Source: Sphingobacteriia bacterium (GTDB lineage: Bacteria; Bacteroidota; Bacteroidia; Chitinophagales; Chitinophagaceae). Taken from it: a stretch of 45,491 bases of DNA. The stretch covers positions 1 through 45,491 of the forward strand of contig JAECQP010000030.1 of assembly GCA_015999745.1 (NCBI GenBank). The letters are read 5' to 3'. Within the stretch, counting starts at the first letter, position 1. Each line of letters starts with the position of its first letter. The position numbers were made by a program, and so were the translations under genes. The notes under the pieces were generated by a model. That model ran no database searches and was not told where the DNA came from. It saw only the letters and a program-made list of their open reading frames with translations. Of the stretch, positions 25,030-34,155 are shown in pieces.

Positions 25030-26469
25030 ATGGAAGCCGTTATTGAGGCCATCGGGCAATTGTTTACAGATGTTTGCAAAAAAAATGCAGACCGGATTGA
25101 AAAACTTCCACAAAGCGGAAGCGACCGGATCTATTTCAGGATATCTGCAGGCGAAAAAACCTATATCGCCACTTATGATATCAATACCAGGGAAACCGTA
25201 ACCTTTATCCAGTTCAGCAGGCATTTTAAGCAGGCAGGGTTGCCGGTTCCCGAAGTATATGGTGTTAATGCAGAAAATACGATTTATATACAGGAAGATT
25301 TGGGCACCGCTTCCCTGCTGAACAAGCTGGAAGAATACGGGCACAGTGATTATACATACGAATTGTTCCGGAAAAGCCTTTCCCGGCTTGCACAAATTCA
25401 GATCCTGGGAGACAATGGGTTAAACTACAACTGGTGCCTTACCGCAAAGGAATTTGGCAAGCAGGCCATTATGAGCGATCTGCTCTATTTCAAATATTAT
25501 TTCCTCGACACATTGCAACTGCCTTACGATAAGCAGGCCCTGATGGATGATTTTGATGCACTCAGTACCTATCTCACCAGAACGGAGAATAAATATTTTA
25601 TGTTCCGGGATTTTCAGAGCCGGAATATCATTGTGCAGGAAAATGAAGTGTATTTCATCGATTACCAGGGTGGTATGAAAGGTGCTTTGCAGTACGATGT
25701 GGCGTCCATGCTTTGGCAGGCAAAGGCAGAACTGAGCGAGGAATGGAAAAAAAACCTGTTGGAATATTATATGGATGAGGCGGACAAGTTGTTGGAGAAA
25801 CCGATCGACCGGATCACTTTTGTAAGCCAGTACAACGGCTATGTATTGATCAGGTTGCTGCAGGTATTGGGTGCCTACGGTTTCAGAGGTTTATTTGAAA
25901 GGAAAGCACATTTCTTATCGAGTATCCCGCTGGCCTTGCAGAACCTGAAGTTCTTCCTGGATAACCAGCGTGTGGGAATCGTTACGCCGGAATTTGACCG
26001 GGTTCTTCATTTGGTGGTTGCTCCGGATATGATGGAACGTTTTCATGTGCCGCAGGCGAATGAACAAACACCGTTGGTGATAGAGGTAAACAGTTTCAGT
26101 TATAAAGTAGCGCTTCCGGTAGATGAAACTGAAAACGGGGGTGGGTTTATGTTTGATATGCGGGGTATTTTAAATCCAGGCAGATTTGAAGAATACAAAA
26201 AACTGACAGGTAAGGATAAACCGGTACAGGATTTTCTGGAGCAGCGTACTAAAATGGGCAAATTCCTGAACAGCGTTTGGGATCTGATAGATATTACGGT
26301 AGAAGAATACCTGCGCAGGGATTTCAATCATCTCATGATCAGCTTTGGTTGTACCGGCGGACAGCATCGTAGTGTGTATGCAGCGGAACAAACCGCCAGG
26401 CACCTGCGCAACAAATACAAATTGAAAGTAAACCTCACACATACCAACAGTCATAATTGGGTTAAATAA
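25030..26469 (+). CDS. AmgK-like amino-sugar kinase fused to a RapZ C-terminal domain
   Basis: A 479-residue two-domain protein. Residues 1-320 are an aminoglycoside-phosphotransferase fold: 'SGSDRIYFRI' (nucleotide loop), 'YIQEDLG' (hinge), the catalytic loop 'FRDFQSRNIIV' (Asp and Asn kept; the usual His of HxDxxxxN is Phe, with R before D as in the AmgK N-acetylmuramate kinases) and the metal-binding 'FIDYQGGMKGALQYDVASML'. Residues 345-479 are the RapZ C-terminal domain with 'ISFGCTGGQHRSVYAAEQTARHLRNKY', the part of RapZ that senses glucosamine-6-phosphate and binds sRNA. The N-terminal RapZ P-loop ATPase is absent. A MurU-like gene follows after 9 bases, supporting MurNAc/GlcNAc 1-phosphorylation in cell-wall salvage. 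Confidence 0.88.
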   Translation: MEAVIEAIGQLFTDVCKKNADRIEKLPQSGSDRIYFRISAGEKTYIATYDINTRETVTFIQFSRHFKQAGLPVPEVYGVNAENTIYIQEDLGTASLLNKLEEYGHSDYTYELFRKSLSRLAQIQILGDNGLNYNWCLTAKEFGKQAIMSDLLYFKYYFLDTLQLPYDKQALMDDFDALSTYLTRTENKYFMFRDFQSRNIIVQENEVYFIDYQGGMKGALQYDVASMLWQAKAELSEEWKKNLLEYYMDEADKLLEKPIDRITFVSQYNGYVLIRLLQVLGAYGFRGLFERKAHFLSSIPLALQNLKFFLDNQRVGIVTPEFDRVLHLVVAPDMMERFHVPQANEQTPLVIEVNSFSYKVALPVDETENGGGFMFDMRGILNPGRFEEYKKLTGKDKPVQDFLEQRTKMGKFLNSVWDLIDITVEEYLRRDFNHLMISFGCTGGQHRSVYAAEQTARHLRNKYKLKVNLTHTNSHNWVK

Positions 26470-26478
26470 ACAGGGCAG

Positions 26479-27207
26479 ATGAAAGCAATGATACTCGCCG
26501 CAGGATTGGGTTCCCGTTTAAAGCCATGGACCGATCACCATCCCAAAGCTTTGGCGCTGGTGAACGGGAAAACTTTGCTGGAGCGGAATGTGCGTTACCT
26601 GCAACAATTTGGCATCACCGAATTGATTGTGAATGTGCATCATTTTGCAGATCAGATTGTTGAAGCGGTGGAAGAAAGTAAAGGATGGGGGTCTGCAATT
26701 ACCATCTCCGATGAAACGGATGTTGTGCTTGAAACAGGCGGTGGTTTGCAAAAAGCTGCCTGGTATTTTAAAGGGGAGGAACATTTTGTGTTGATGAATG
26801 CAGACATACTCACCACGCTGGATCTGAACAAGATGATAACCGCTCATCTGGAACATCAACCCCTGGCAACGCTTGCAGTCAGCAACCGTGCATCTTCCCG
26901 TTGCCTGCTGTTCAACGAAAAGAAGCAGATGGTAGGCTGGAGAAACAACAGCACGGGAGAAGAGCGGGGACCCCTATTGGAAATGAAAGACAGATCCGGC
27001 ATTCATGCTTATGCGTTCAGTGGTATTCATGTGTTGAGTGTCGGTATTTTTTCTGCAATCAGGCAGCAAGGGAAGTTTTCCATGATTGATGTTTATGTAG
27101 AGGCCTGTGCGGATTATTCCATTCAGGCATTTGACCATACCGGAACCCTGTTGCTGGATGTGGGTAAGCCGGAGAACATCGAAAAAGCAGCCAGCTTATT
27201 TAAATAA
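26479..27207 (+). CDS. MurU-like sugar-1-phosphate nucleotidyltransferase
   Basis: A 242-residue nucleotidyltransferase of the GT-A fold. The signature 'LAAGLGSRLKPWTDHHPKAL' binds the NTP and 'LMNADILT' supplies the metal Asp; 'LETGGGLQKAAWYF' and 'DVGKPENIEKA' match MurU (N-acetylmuramate-1-phosphate uridylyltransferase) and related short enzymes. Placed 9 bases after the AmgK-RapZ gene, it would make UDP-MurNAc from the kinase product and bypass de novo synthesis. Other sugar-1-phosphates are possible because this subfamily is broad. The next gene starts 2 bases after its stop. Confidence 0.85.
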   Translation: MKAMILAAGLGSRLKPWTDHHPKALALVNGKTLLERNVRYLQQFGITELIVNVHHFADQIVEAVEESKGWGSAITISDETDVVLETGGGLQKAAWYFKGEEHFVLMNADILTTLDLNKMITAHLEHQPLATLAVSNRASSRCLLFNEKKQMVGWRNNSTGEERGPLLEMKDRSGIHAYAFSGIHVLSVGIFSAIRQQGKFSMIDVYVEACADYSIQAFDHTGTLLLDVGKPENIEKAASLFK

Positions 27208-27209
27208 CC

Positions 27210-28214
27210 ATGCCGAGGATTCAATTTGCCATTATTGGTTGCGGACACGCTGCTGCAATACATGCCGCGCAAATAAAGCGTTTTGGCCAATTAGCGGCAG
27301 TTTGTGATGTCGACTCTTCCAAAGGGAAAGTCTTTGCAGAAAAGCATGGAGCTGAATTCTATCCGGATCTTAAGCAGTTATTGAAACAGGAACCAGCCCT
27401 CGATGTAGTAGTAATCTGTACACCAAACGGTCTGCATTGCCAGCAGGCTATTGCAGTCATGCGGGCGGGATTTCATGTGCTGGTAGAAAAACCCATGGCA
27501 CTCAATCTCCGTGATGCCAACAAAATGATTCGTGTTGCGAAGGAAACAGGCCGGCAATTATTCACTGTCATGCAAAACCGGTTTAATCCTCCGGTTGTGG
27601 CGGTCCGGAAACTATTGCAGGGTAACAGGCTTGGCGCTATTTATACCATTCAGCTCAATTGTTTCTGGAACCGGAATGCCGCTTATTATAAGGATAGCTG
27701 GCATGGAACCAAAGAACTGGACGGCGGGATCCTTTTTACACAGTTCAGCCATTTTATTGATCTGCTGATCTGGTTATTTGGCCCGGTGAAGCAGGTAAAG
27801 TCTATCCTGAAAAATACAGCGCATCGCAGGGAAATTGCTTTTGAAGATGCCGGTATAGTGTTGTTTGAATGGAAGAACGGTATGATTGGCGCCATGAATT
27901 ATACCATCAATGCTTTTGAAAAAAACAGGGAAGGCTCCCTGACTATTTTGGGGGAGAAAGGGATGGTGAAAATAGGTGGTGAATACCTGAATACCCTCCA
28001 ACACCAGGCCATCAGTAAGTATACGATTAAGTATAAAGAAGCAGTTGCGGACGCAAATGATTACGGTACTTATCAGGGATCCATGCGCAATCACAACAAA
28101 GTGTACGAAAGCCTGATTGGCACTTTGAAAAAGAACAAGCCCTATTATACAAGTCCGGAAGAAGCAAGAACAACCATTCAACTGATTGAACAAATCATGC
28201 AACCGACTAAATAA
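27210..28214 (+). CDS. Gfo/Idh/MocA-family sugar oxidoreductase, WlbA/WbpB-like
   Basis: A 334-residue NAD(P)-dependent dehydrogenase. The N-terminal Rossmann fold has 'FAIIGCGHAAAIHA' and 'VVICTPNGLHCQQAIAVMRAGFHVLVEKPMALN'; the C-terminal half has 'HGTKELDGGILFTQFSHFIDLLIWLFG' with the catalytic-type His in 'QFSHFIDLL'. The order oxidoreductase then hexapeptide acyltransferase is that of WlbA-WlbB (WbpB-WbpD) in making 2,3-diacetamido-uronic acid sugars. The aminotransferase and UDP-GlcNAc 6-dehydrogenase that this path also needs are not adjacent. Starts 2 bases after the MurU-like gene, so part of the same operon. Confidence 0.85.
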   Translation: MPRIQFAIIGCGHAAAIHAAQIKRFGQLAAVCDVDSSKGKVFAEKHGAEFYPDLKQLLKQEPALDVVVICTPNGLHCQQAIAVMRAGFHVLVEKPMALNLRDANKMIRVAKETGRQLFTVMQNRFNPPVVAVRKLLQGNRLGAIYTIQLNCFWNRNAAYYKDSWHGTKELDGGILFTQFSHFIDLLIWLFGPVKQVKSILKNTAHRREIAFEDAGIVLFEWKNGMIGAMNYTINAFEKNREGSLTILGEKGMVKIGGEYLNTLQHQAISKYTIKYKEAVADANDYGTYQGSMRNHNKVYESLIGTLKKNKPYYTSPEEARTTIQLIEQIMQPTK

Positions 28215-28220
28215 TTTTCC

Positions 28221-28688
28221 ATGAAAAACACCTTTACATTGATTGAATCGGGGATCAGGGATGTGGCGCTTGGTGAAAATGTAACGATCGTAGCACCCTG
28301 CAACCTCTATGAATGTACTATTGGGGAGGACTCATTTATAGGACCGTTTACGGAAATTCAAAAAAACGTAGTGATTGGAGAACGCTGCAAGGTGCAGTCT
28401 CACAGTTTTATTTGCTCGCTGGTAACCATCGGGAATGATTGTTTTATCGGCCACGGGGTCATGTTTGTAAATGATCTCTTTAAAAAAGGAGGTCCTTCCG
28501 GCAATCCGGCCGAATGGCAAAAAACAGTGATCGGCCATCATGTTTCCATAGGCAGTAATGCCACTATTTTACCGGTACGTATCTGTGATGCGGCGGTCAT
28601 TGGTGCGGGCGCTGTTGTTACAAGAGATATTACAGAACCGGGTGTTTATGCCGGTAACCCGGCACGAAAAATCAGGTGGTGCATTTAA
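28221..28688 (+). CDS. Left-handed beta-helix acyltransferase, WlbB/WbpD-like
   Basis: A 155-residue hexapeptide-repeat acetyltransferase: repeats such as 'ECTIGEDSFIGPFTEIQKNVVIGERCKVQSHSFI' and the terminal 'VIGAGAVVTRDITEPGVYAGNPARKIRW'. The loop 'GHGVMFVNDLF' and the ending match WbpD/WlbB, which acetylate a 3-amino group on UDP-sugar uronates. Six bases separate it from the oxidoreductase. It would act in surface polysaccharide assembly. Precise substrate unproven. Confidence 0.85.
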   Translation: MKNTFTLIESGIRDVALGENVTIVAPCNLYECTIGEDSFIGPFTEIQKNVVIGERCKVQSHSFICSLVTIGNDCFIGHGVMFVNDLFKKGGPSGNPAEWQKTVIGHHVSIGSNATILPVRICDAAVIGAGAVVTRDITEPGVYAGNPARKIRWCI

Positions 28689-28703
28689 AGAGAGGTGTAA
28701 TCA

Positions 28704-29855
28704 TTAAACTTTGATGTAAATTTTCTTTTTGTCCAGTAGATATACAATCAGCCAGTAAAACACAATCAGGGTAACTGCGTATGCCAGCGATCCTACTCTT
28801 TCGTCATTTGCAATGGGTTTGCAAATATTTGTATAAAACCATGGCAGGATAGATGTGTAGTGTTTGGTACCGTCCGGGTCGGTTTCTGTACTCCACCTGA
28901 ACATAGCCAACACTCTTGGTAAGAACCCGCTGAGTACAAAAATAAATAAAGGGTTCTTGCCGAACACATCAAAGAACTTACTCCAGTTCCCTTTAATTTC
29001 CCTGAACTCAATCAGGTAAATCAAAGTGCCTAATGTTAAAATAGCCAGACCAGATGTGTAGATGGTATAACTGCTGGTCCATATTTTTTTATTGATGGGG
29101 AAACTCAGGTCCCAGCAATAGCCTGTCACAATCAGGATAATACCCGCAATCAACAGGTTGGTCAGCATTTCAAAATTCTTTCCTTTCAACTGAATGTATT
29201 GACCCACCAGGAATCCAAAAACGACCTGTACGATTGCTGCAGGTGTGCTCATAAAGCCTTCCGGATCAAATGGTACGCCCTCTCCCTTATAAATATGGGT
29301 CACCCCCAGTATATTGATGTCGATACCGGTGCCAAACCAGCCAGCCAGACTATAGGGGTCACCCACCTGCCCTGCGGCAAAACAGATAAACCAATACAGC
29401 AGTAAAATGGACATGCTCACCATGAATGCGCCTTTGGTTTTCCCATAAAATACAATGACGGAAGCAAAGAAGTAACAAAGCGCTATTCTTTGTAATACCC
29501 CTAATATCCGCACATGCTCCCATGGTTTTGCGACCAGTTCCTCGCCGCTCCATTTAATAAATGGACTCCAGTTGAGCAATAGGCCAATCACAAAGATGAG
29601 AACGGTTCTTTTGATGACCTTTTTCCAGAATTCAGCGGGCCCTGCTTTTTCAAAACGCGGCATCACAAATGCCATTGCGTTACCTACTGCAAACAGAAAG
29701 AAAGGGAATACGAGGTCGGTAGGGGTTACCCCATGCCAGGGTGCATGTTTTAAAGGGCCGAATATATGTCCCCAGCTTCCGGGGTTATTCACTAAAATCA
29801 TCAGTGCTACCGTAGCGCCTCTGAATACATCCAGGGAGTAGTATCTGTTTTGCAT
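28704..29855 (-). CDS. HGSNAT/NagX-like membrane acyltransferase (DUF5009 family)
   Basis: A 383-residue integral membrane protein with about ten helices. The start 'YYSLDVFRGATVALMILVNNPGSWGHIFGPLKHAPWHGVTPTDLVFPFFLFAVG' is the hallmark of the family of heparan-alpha-glucosaminide N-acetyltransferase and the bacterial NagX proteins, with the HG and PTDLVFPFF motifs. These enzymes move an acetyl group across the membrane to a glucosamine end. Its place beside amino-sugar genes suggests cell-wall or exogenous amino-sugar processing. It is transcribed opposite to its neighbours. Confidence 0.85.
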   Translation of the reverse strand: MQNRYYSLDVFRGATVALMILVNNPGSWGHIFGPLKHAPWHGVTPTDLVFPFFLFAVGNAMAFVMPRFEKAGPAEFWKKVIKRTVLIFVIGLLLNWSPFIKWSGEELVAKPWEHVRILGVLQRIALCYFFASVIVFYGKTKGAFMVSMSILLLYWFICFAAGQVGDPYSLAGWFGTGIDINILGVTHIYKGEGVPFDPEGFMSTPAAIVQVVFGFLVGQYIQLKGKNFEMLTNLLIAGIILIVTGYCWDLSFPINKKIWTSSYTIYTSGLAILTLGTLIYLIEFREIKGNWSKFFDVFGKNPLFIFVLSGFLPRVLAMFRWSTETDPDGTKHYTSILPWFYTNICKPIANDERVGSLAYAVTLIVFYWLIVYLLDKKKIYIKV

Positions 29856-30049
29856 AAATGGTTATCTGCCATGAAAATACCAATAAATTATCATTCCCCG
29901 CCTGCTCTTCACTGAATTGACTATTTGCTGCCGTGATGACAGATCGAAGCTATATACTGTTCCAGCTCCGTTTCCTGAGGCGCTTCTCTCTGCTCTATTT
30001 TGGTACTTATGTTTTTATAGGGTTGTCTGTGGAAGGGAGATACTATATA

Positions 30050-30423
30050 CCTTTTCTGTCGTGAAACGCCGGTGGGCTGCCGGTCCGTACTTCCCAAAGG
30101 GTTTTTATACGGCTGGATGCTCCCACCCTACTTTTTTTGTTAAAAAATCGGTTTACGAGCAATATGGGGGCTTTAATCTGAACCTTTTCACCGAGGCGGA
30201 TTATGAATTGATGCTGCGTTTCTTATACCGATATGGTATTAAGGTTGCATATTTGCAGGAAGTTATGGTGGAAATGCGCACCGGAGGTGCCTGCAACCAG
30301 TCGATCCGCAGCCGAATATTGGCCAATAAAGGGGATCGGATGGCCCGGAAAATCAATGGATTAAAACCTTATTGGTTCACCTTGTACGCTAAACCCATCA
30401 GAAAAATTACACAATTCATTTAG
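30050..30423 (+). pseudogene. Remnant of a family 2 glycosyltransferase (C-terminal part)
   Basis: About 120 codons before the stop at 30421 match the C-terminus of WcaA-like GT2 enzymes: 'HPTFFVKKSVYEQYGGFN', 'TEADYELMLRFLYRYGIKVAYLQEVMVEMRTGGACNQS' and '[22 protein letters not shown]'. The N-terminal half, with the GT-A nucleotide-binding and DxD parts, is absent upstream and the frame opens into unrelated residues (a GTG at 30061 is a possible start). The stretch 'FYTAGCSHPTFF' replaces the usual 'FYxGWMPPHPTFF'; a second frame reads GWM over the same bases, so several one-base losses seem to have passed here. It is read into gmd, whose ATG is one base after the stop. Probably non-functional. 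Confidence 0.75.
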
Positions 30424-30424
30424 G

Positions 30425-31534
30425 ATGAAGAAAGCATTAATTACAGGGATTACGGGTCAGGATGGAGCTTATCTGGCGGAATTGTTGTTGAAGAAAGGTT
30501 ATGAAGTGCATGGGGTTAAACGCAGGAGTTCCCTGTTCAATACCCAGCGGATTGATCATTTTTATGAGGATCCGCATATCCCCGACCGTCACCTGGTATT
30601 GCATTACGGAGACCTGACCGACAGCACGAACCTGATCCGGATTATACAGGAAGTACAACCGGATGAGATCTATAACCTGGGTGCCATGAGCCACGTACAC
30701 GTGAGTTTTGAAACACCGGAATACACAGCCAATGCAGATGGGATTGGGGCATTAAGGATATTGGAAGCCATCCGTTTGCTGGGCCTCACCCAAAAAACGA
30801 AATTTTATCAGGCATCTACCTCTGAATTGTATGGCATGGTACAGGCAGTACCCCAAAGTGAAACCACTCCGTTTTATCCCAGGAGTCCATATGCAGTAGC
30901 CAAGCTGTATGCCTACTGGATTACGGTAAACTACCGGGAGGCCTACAATATGTATGCCTGCAACGGAATCCTTTTTAATCATGAATCGCCTTTAAGGGGC
31001 GAAACCTTTGTTACGAGAAAGATCACCAGGGCTGTTGCCAGGATTGCCCTTGGCTTGCAGGACACGTTGTATTTAGGGAACCTGAACGCGCAACGGGACT
31101 GGGGCCATGCAAAAGATTATGTAGAAGGAATGTGGCTGATGCTGCAGCAGGAGAAGGCGGAGGATTATGTACTGGCAACGGGGATCACCACGTATATCCG
31201 TGATTTTGTCCGGATGGCATTTGCGGAGATTGGTGTGGAACTGGAGTTTAGCGGTAAGGAGGAGCATGAAACCGGTAAGGTAAAATCCTCGGAAGGCAAA
31301 TACAAACTGGAGATAGGAAAAGAAGTCATCAAGGTGGATCCGAGATATTATCGCCCAACGGAAGTGGATCTGCTGATTGGTGATCCAACCAAGGCAAAGA
31401 CGAAACTGAACTGGCAACCAAAATATACTTTAGCTGAAATGGTCAGGGAAATGGTTGCGGCAGATATAGAATTGTTTAGGAAAGAACAATTACTGAAGGA
31501 TAGTGGGTTTACTATAAATAAGGAACATGAATAA
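30425..31534 (+). CDS. gmd: GDP-mannose 4,6-dehydratase
   Basis: A 369-residue short-chain dehydrogenase/reductase-type dehydratase that makes GDP-4-keto-6-deoxymannose. Motifs: '[19 protein letters not shown]' (NAD(P) loop), '[12 protein letters not shown]', '[13 protein letters not shown]', 'STSELYG' and the catalytic '[10 protein letters not shown]', then '[17 protein letters not shown]' and '[16 protein letters not shown]' for GDP-sugar binding. The last 8 bases overlap fcl, so GDP-L-fucose synthesis is coupled. The ATG lies one base after the glycosyltransferase remnant. Confidence 0.97.
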   Translation: MKKALITGITGQDGAYLAELLLKKGYEVHGVKRRSSLFNTQRIDHFYEDPHIPDRHLVLHYGDLTDSTNLIRIIQEVQPDEIYNLGAMSHVHVSFETPEYTANADGIGALRILEAIRLLGLTQKTKFYQASTSELYGMVQAVPQSETTPFYPRSPYAVAKLYAYWITVNYREAYNMYACNGILFNHESPLRGETFVTRKITRAVARIALGLQDTLYLGNLNAQRDWGHAKDYVEGMWLMLQQEKAEDYVLATGITTYIRDFVRMAFAEIGVELEFSGKEEHETGKVKSSEGKYKLEIGKEVIKVDPRYYRPTEVDLLIGDPTKAKTKLNWQPKYTLAEMVREMVAADIELFRKEQLLKDSGFTINKEHE

Positions 31535-32462
31535 GCAGGACAAAATATATGTGGCAGGCCACCGCGGAATGGTGGGAAGTGCCATTGTAAGGAAGCTGGA
31601 AAAAGAAGGATATACCAATATCATCAAAAAGACCTCTGCAGAGCTGGACCTGAGAAACCAGCAGGCGGTAGCTGATTTTTTTGTTGCGGAAAAACCCGAT
31701 TATGTGTTTCTGGCAGCCGCTAAAGTAGGTGGAATCGTTGCCAACAACACGTACAGGGCCGAGTTTATTTATGATAATCTGATGATGGAGAGCAACATCA
31801 TTCACCAGAGTTATGTGAACGATGTAAAGAAATTATTGTTCCTTGGTTCCTCCTGTATTTATCCCAAACTGGCTCCCCAGCCTTTGAAAGAAGAATACCT
31901 GCTGAGCGGCTACCTGGAAGAAACCAATCAGCCCTATGCAATTGCCAAGATAGCAGGCATCGAGCTCTGCGATAGTTACCGCGCGCAGTATGGCTGCAAC
32001 TATATCTCTGCCATGCCAACCAATCTCTATGGCCCTAACGATAACTATGATCTGGAGAAAAGCCATGTATTACCGGCGATGCTCCGTAAGTTTATTACAG
32101 CCAAAAGAATCCAGGCGCCAACGGTAACGATCTGGGGTACCGGAACGCCTAAAAGGGAATTCCTGCATGTAGATGATCTGGCGGAAGCCTGTCTTTACCT
32201 GATGCAGACCTACAATGAAAAAGGGCTGGTGAATATCGGAACTGGTATAGATGTAACGATCCTGGAACTGGCGGAGCTGATACAGCAGATTACCGGATAT
32301 GAGGGAGAGATTGTACTGGATGCAACCAAGCCCGACGGAACACCCAGGAAGCTGATGGACGTAAGTAAGCTCGCATCTGCCGGCTGGAGGGCGAAAATTG
32401 ATTTGAAAACAGGCATTGAGATGGTCTATGAACTGATAAAGGACCAGTCATGGAGCGCCTAA
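31527..32462 (+). CDS. fcl: GDP-L-fucose synthase
   Basis: A 311-residue epimerase/reductase that turns the Gmd product into GDP-L-fucose. Motifs: '[18 protein letters not shown]', '[10 protein letters not shown]', '[17 protein letters not shown]', and the catalytic 'YAIAKIAG' (Tyr-x3-Lys), with '[15 protein letters not shown]'. Its ATG lies inside the gmd end. With gmd it gives the activated fucose used in surface glycans. Confidence 0.97.
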   Translation: MNKQDKIYVAGHRGMVGSAIVRKLEKEGYTNIIKKTSAELDLRNQQAVADFFVAEKPDYVFLAAAKVGGIVANNTYRAEFIYDNLMMESNIIHQSYVNDVKKLLFLGSSCIYPKLAPQPLKEEYLLSGYLEETNQPYAIAKIAGIELCDSYRAQYGCNYISAMPTNLYGPNDNYDLEKSHVLPAMLRKFITAKRIQAPTVTIWGTGTPKREFLHVDDLAEACLYLMQTYNEKGLVNIGTGIDVTILELAELIQQITGYEGEIVLDATKPDGTPRKLMDVSKLASAGWRAKIDLKTGIEMVYELIKDQSWSA

Positions 32463-32468
32463 ATCAGA

Positions 32469-32500
32469 TTTCGGGCAGGAACCTATAATTGATAAATTTG
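32469..32500 (+). promoter_or_regulatory. Possible internal promoter for rfbBCA
   Basis: An exact -7 box, TAAATTTG (32493-32500), lies 19-20 bases after a weak -33 match, TTTCG (32469-32473). The rfbB ATG is 20 bases downstream. It would let rfbBCA be read separately from gmd-fcl. Confidence 0.45.
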
Positions 32501-32520
32501 CAGAACGATATCCAATTTAT

Positions 32521-33576
32521 ATGAGTAAGAAAATCATGATCACAGGCGGCGCTGGTTTTATTGGCTCGCATGTTGTTCGCCTCTTTGTTAATAAATATCC
32601 TGAGTGTACCATCATCAACCTGGATGCGCTTACCTACGCAGGTAACCTGGAAAACCTGAAAGATATTGATACCAAACCCAATTATCATTTTGAAAAAGTG
32701 AATATCCTGGATGTGAAGGGATTGGAGGAAGTGTTCGATAAGTACCAGGTAACCGATGTCATTCATCTGGCGGCAGAATCGCATGTGGATCGTTCCATCG
32801 TGTCTCCGATGGATTTTGTATATACCAATATTATCGGAACAGTGAACCTGCTGAATGTGGCAAGAGCCAAGTGGGGGCCTGATTATAGCAACAACCGCTT
32901 TTACCATATTTCCACAGATGAGGTTTATGGAAGCCTGGGCGATACCGGATTGTTTACTGAAAAAACACCCTACGATCCAAACTCACCTTACTCTGCCAGT
33001 AAAGCCAGCTCCGACCATTTTGTAAGGGCATATGGCGAAACCTATCATATGCAAACAGTGGTTTCTAATTGTTCCAATAATTACGGGCCCTATCATTTTC
33101 CGGAGAAACTGATTCCGCTGTTCATCCATAATATCATCCAGGAAAAACCATTGCCGGTTTATGGCGATGGCTTATATACCAGGGACTGGCTTTATGTAAA
33201 AGACCATGCATTGGCTATTGACCTGGTTTTTCATACGGGAGTAACCGGAGAAACCTATAATATTGGCGGCTTCAACGAGTGGAAGAATATTGACCTGGTG
33301 AAATTGCTTTGTAAACAGATGGACCAAAAGCTGGGAAGAGAAGAAGGTCACAGCGAAAAGCTGATCACCTATATCAAAGACAGACCGGGCCACGACAGAA
33401 GATATGCAATTGATGCAAGCAAGATCAACCGCGAGCTGGGATGGAAGCCTGCCGTTACATTTGAGCAGGGGCTGAGTGAAACCATCGACTGGTTTCTCAA
33501 TAATCAGGAATGGTTGCAGAACGTTACCAGCGGCAATTACCAGCACTATTATGAATCCATGTACCACAATAGATAA
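32521..33576 (+). CDS. rfbB: dTDP-glucose 4,6-dehydratase
   Basis: A 351-residue dehydratase in deoxysugar synthesis. 'MITGGAGFIGSHVVRLF' binds NAD, and the active site is intact in 'HISTDEVYGSLG' (Thr/Asp/Glu) and 'YSASKASSDH' (Tyr-x3-Lys); 'RDWLYVKDHALAIDLV' and 'DRPGHDRRYAID' are diagnostic for RmlB. It is followed by rfbC after 3 bases and rfbA after 18 more. It starts 58 bases after fcl and has a possible own promoter. Confidence 0.97.
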   Translation: MSKKIMITGGAGFIGSHVVRLFVNKYPECTIINLDALTYAGNLENLKDIDTKPNYHFEKVNILDVKGLEEVFDKYQVTDVIHLAAESHVDRSIVSPMDFVYTNIIGTVNLLNVARAKWGPDYSNNRFYHISTDEVYGSLGDTGLFTEKTPYDPNSPYSASKASSDHFVRAYGETYHMQTVVSNCSNNYGPYHFPEKLIPLFIHNIIQEKPLPVYGDGLYTRDWLYVKDHALAIDLVFHTGVTGETYNIGGFNEWKNIDLVKLLCKQMDQKLGREEGHSEKLITYIKDRPGHDRRYAIDASKINRELGWKPAVTFEQGLSETIDWFLNNQEWLQNVTSGNYQHYYESMYHNR

Positions 33577-33579
33577 ACA

Positions 33580-34137
33580 ATGCGCGTAGAGGAGACCAGT
33601 TTACCGGGATGTTTTATTATCCATGATACTTTTTTCGGAGACAGCAGAGGTTACTTTTTTGAGAGCTTCAACCGGAAAACATTTTTAGAGAAGACCGGAT
33701 TAGATGTAGACTTTGTACAGGATAATCAATCCAGTTCACAAAGAGGCGTATTGAGGGGATTGCATTTTCAGCATGGGGAGCATACGCAGGCAAAGCTGGT
33801 CCGTGTACTGAAAGGAAAGGTACTGGATATTGCCGTAGATCTCCGCCGCAACGCTGCAACCTTTGGGAGGCATGTGGCGGTTGAACTTTCTGAGGACAGC
33901 CATACCCAGTTTTATGTGCCTCGGGGCTTTGCGCATGGATTTGTGGTGCTGAGTGAGGATGCTACATTTTTCTATAAGTGCGACAACTATTATAATAAGG
34001 CATCTGAGGGGGGTATTATTTACAATGATCCTGACTTGGGGATCGACTGGAAAATAGATGCAGGGGAGTTGCTTTTATCGGACAAAGACCGGGTGTTGCC
34101 CGCATTAAAGGATATTGCGGCCACACTTCAATTTTAA
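33580..34137 (+). CDS. rfbC: dTDP-4-dehydrorhamnose 3,5-epimerase
   Basis: A 185-residue cupin epimerase. It has 'FFGDSRGYFFESFN', 'QDNQSSSQRGVLRGLHFQ' with the catalytic His, and 'FYVPRGFAHGFVVLSEDATFFYKCDNYYNKASEGGIIYNDPDLGIDW', all typical of RmlC. It lies 3 bases after rfbB. The final reductase RfbD is not in the cluster. Confidence 0.97.
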   Translation: MRVEETSLPGCFIIHDTFFGDSRGYFFESFNRKTFLEKTGLDVDFVQDNQSSSQRGVLRGLHFQHGEHTQAKLVRVLKGKVLDIAVDLRRNAATFGRHVAVELSEDSHTQFYVPRGFAHGFVVLSEDATFFYKCDNYYNKASEGGIIYNDPDLGIDWKIDAGELLLSDKDRVLPALKDIAATLQF

Positions 34138-34155
34138 CCATCCAAAATCCAATAT

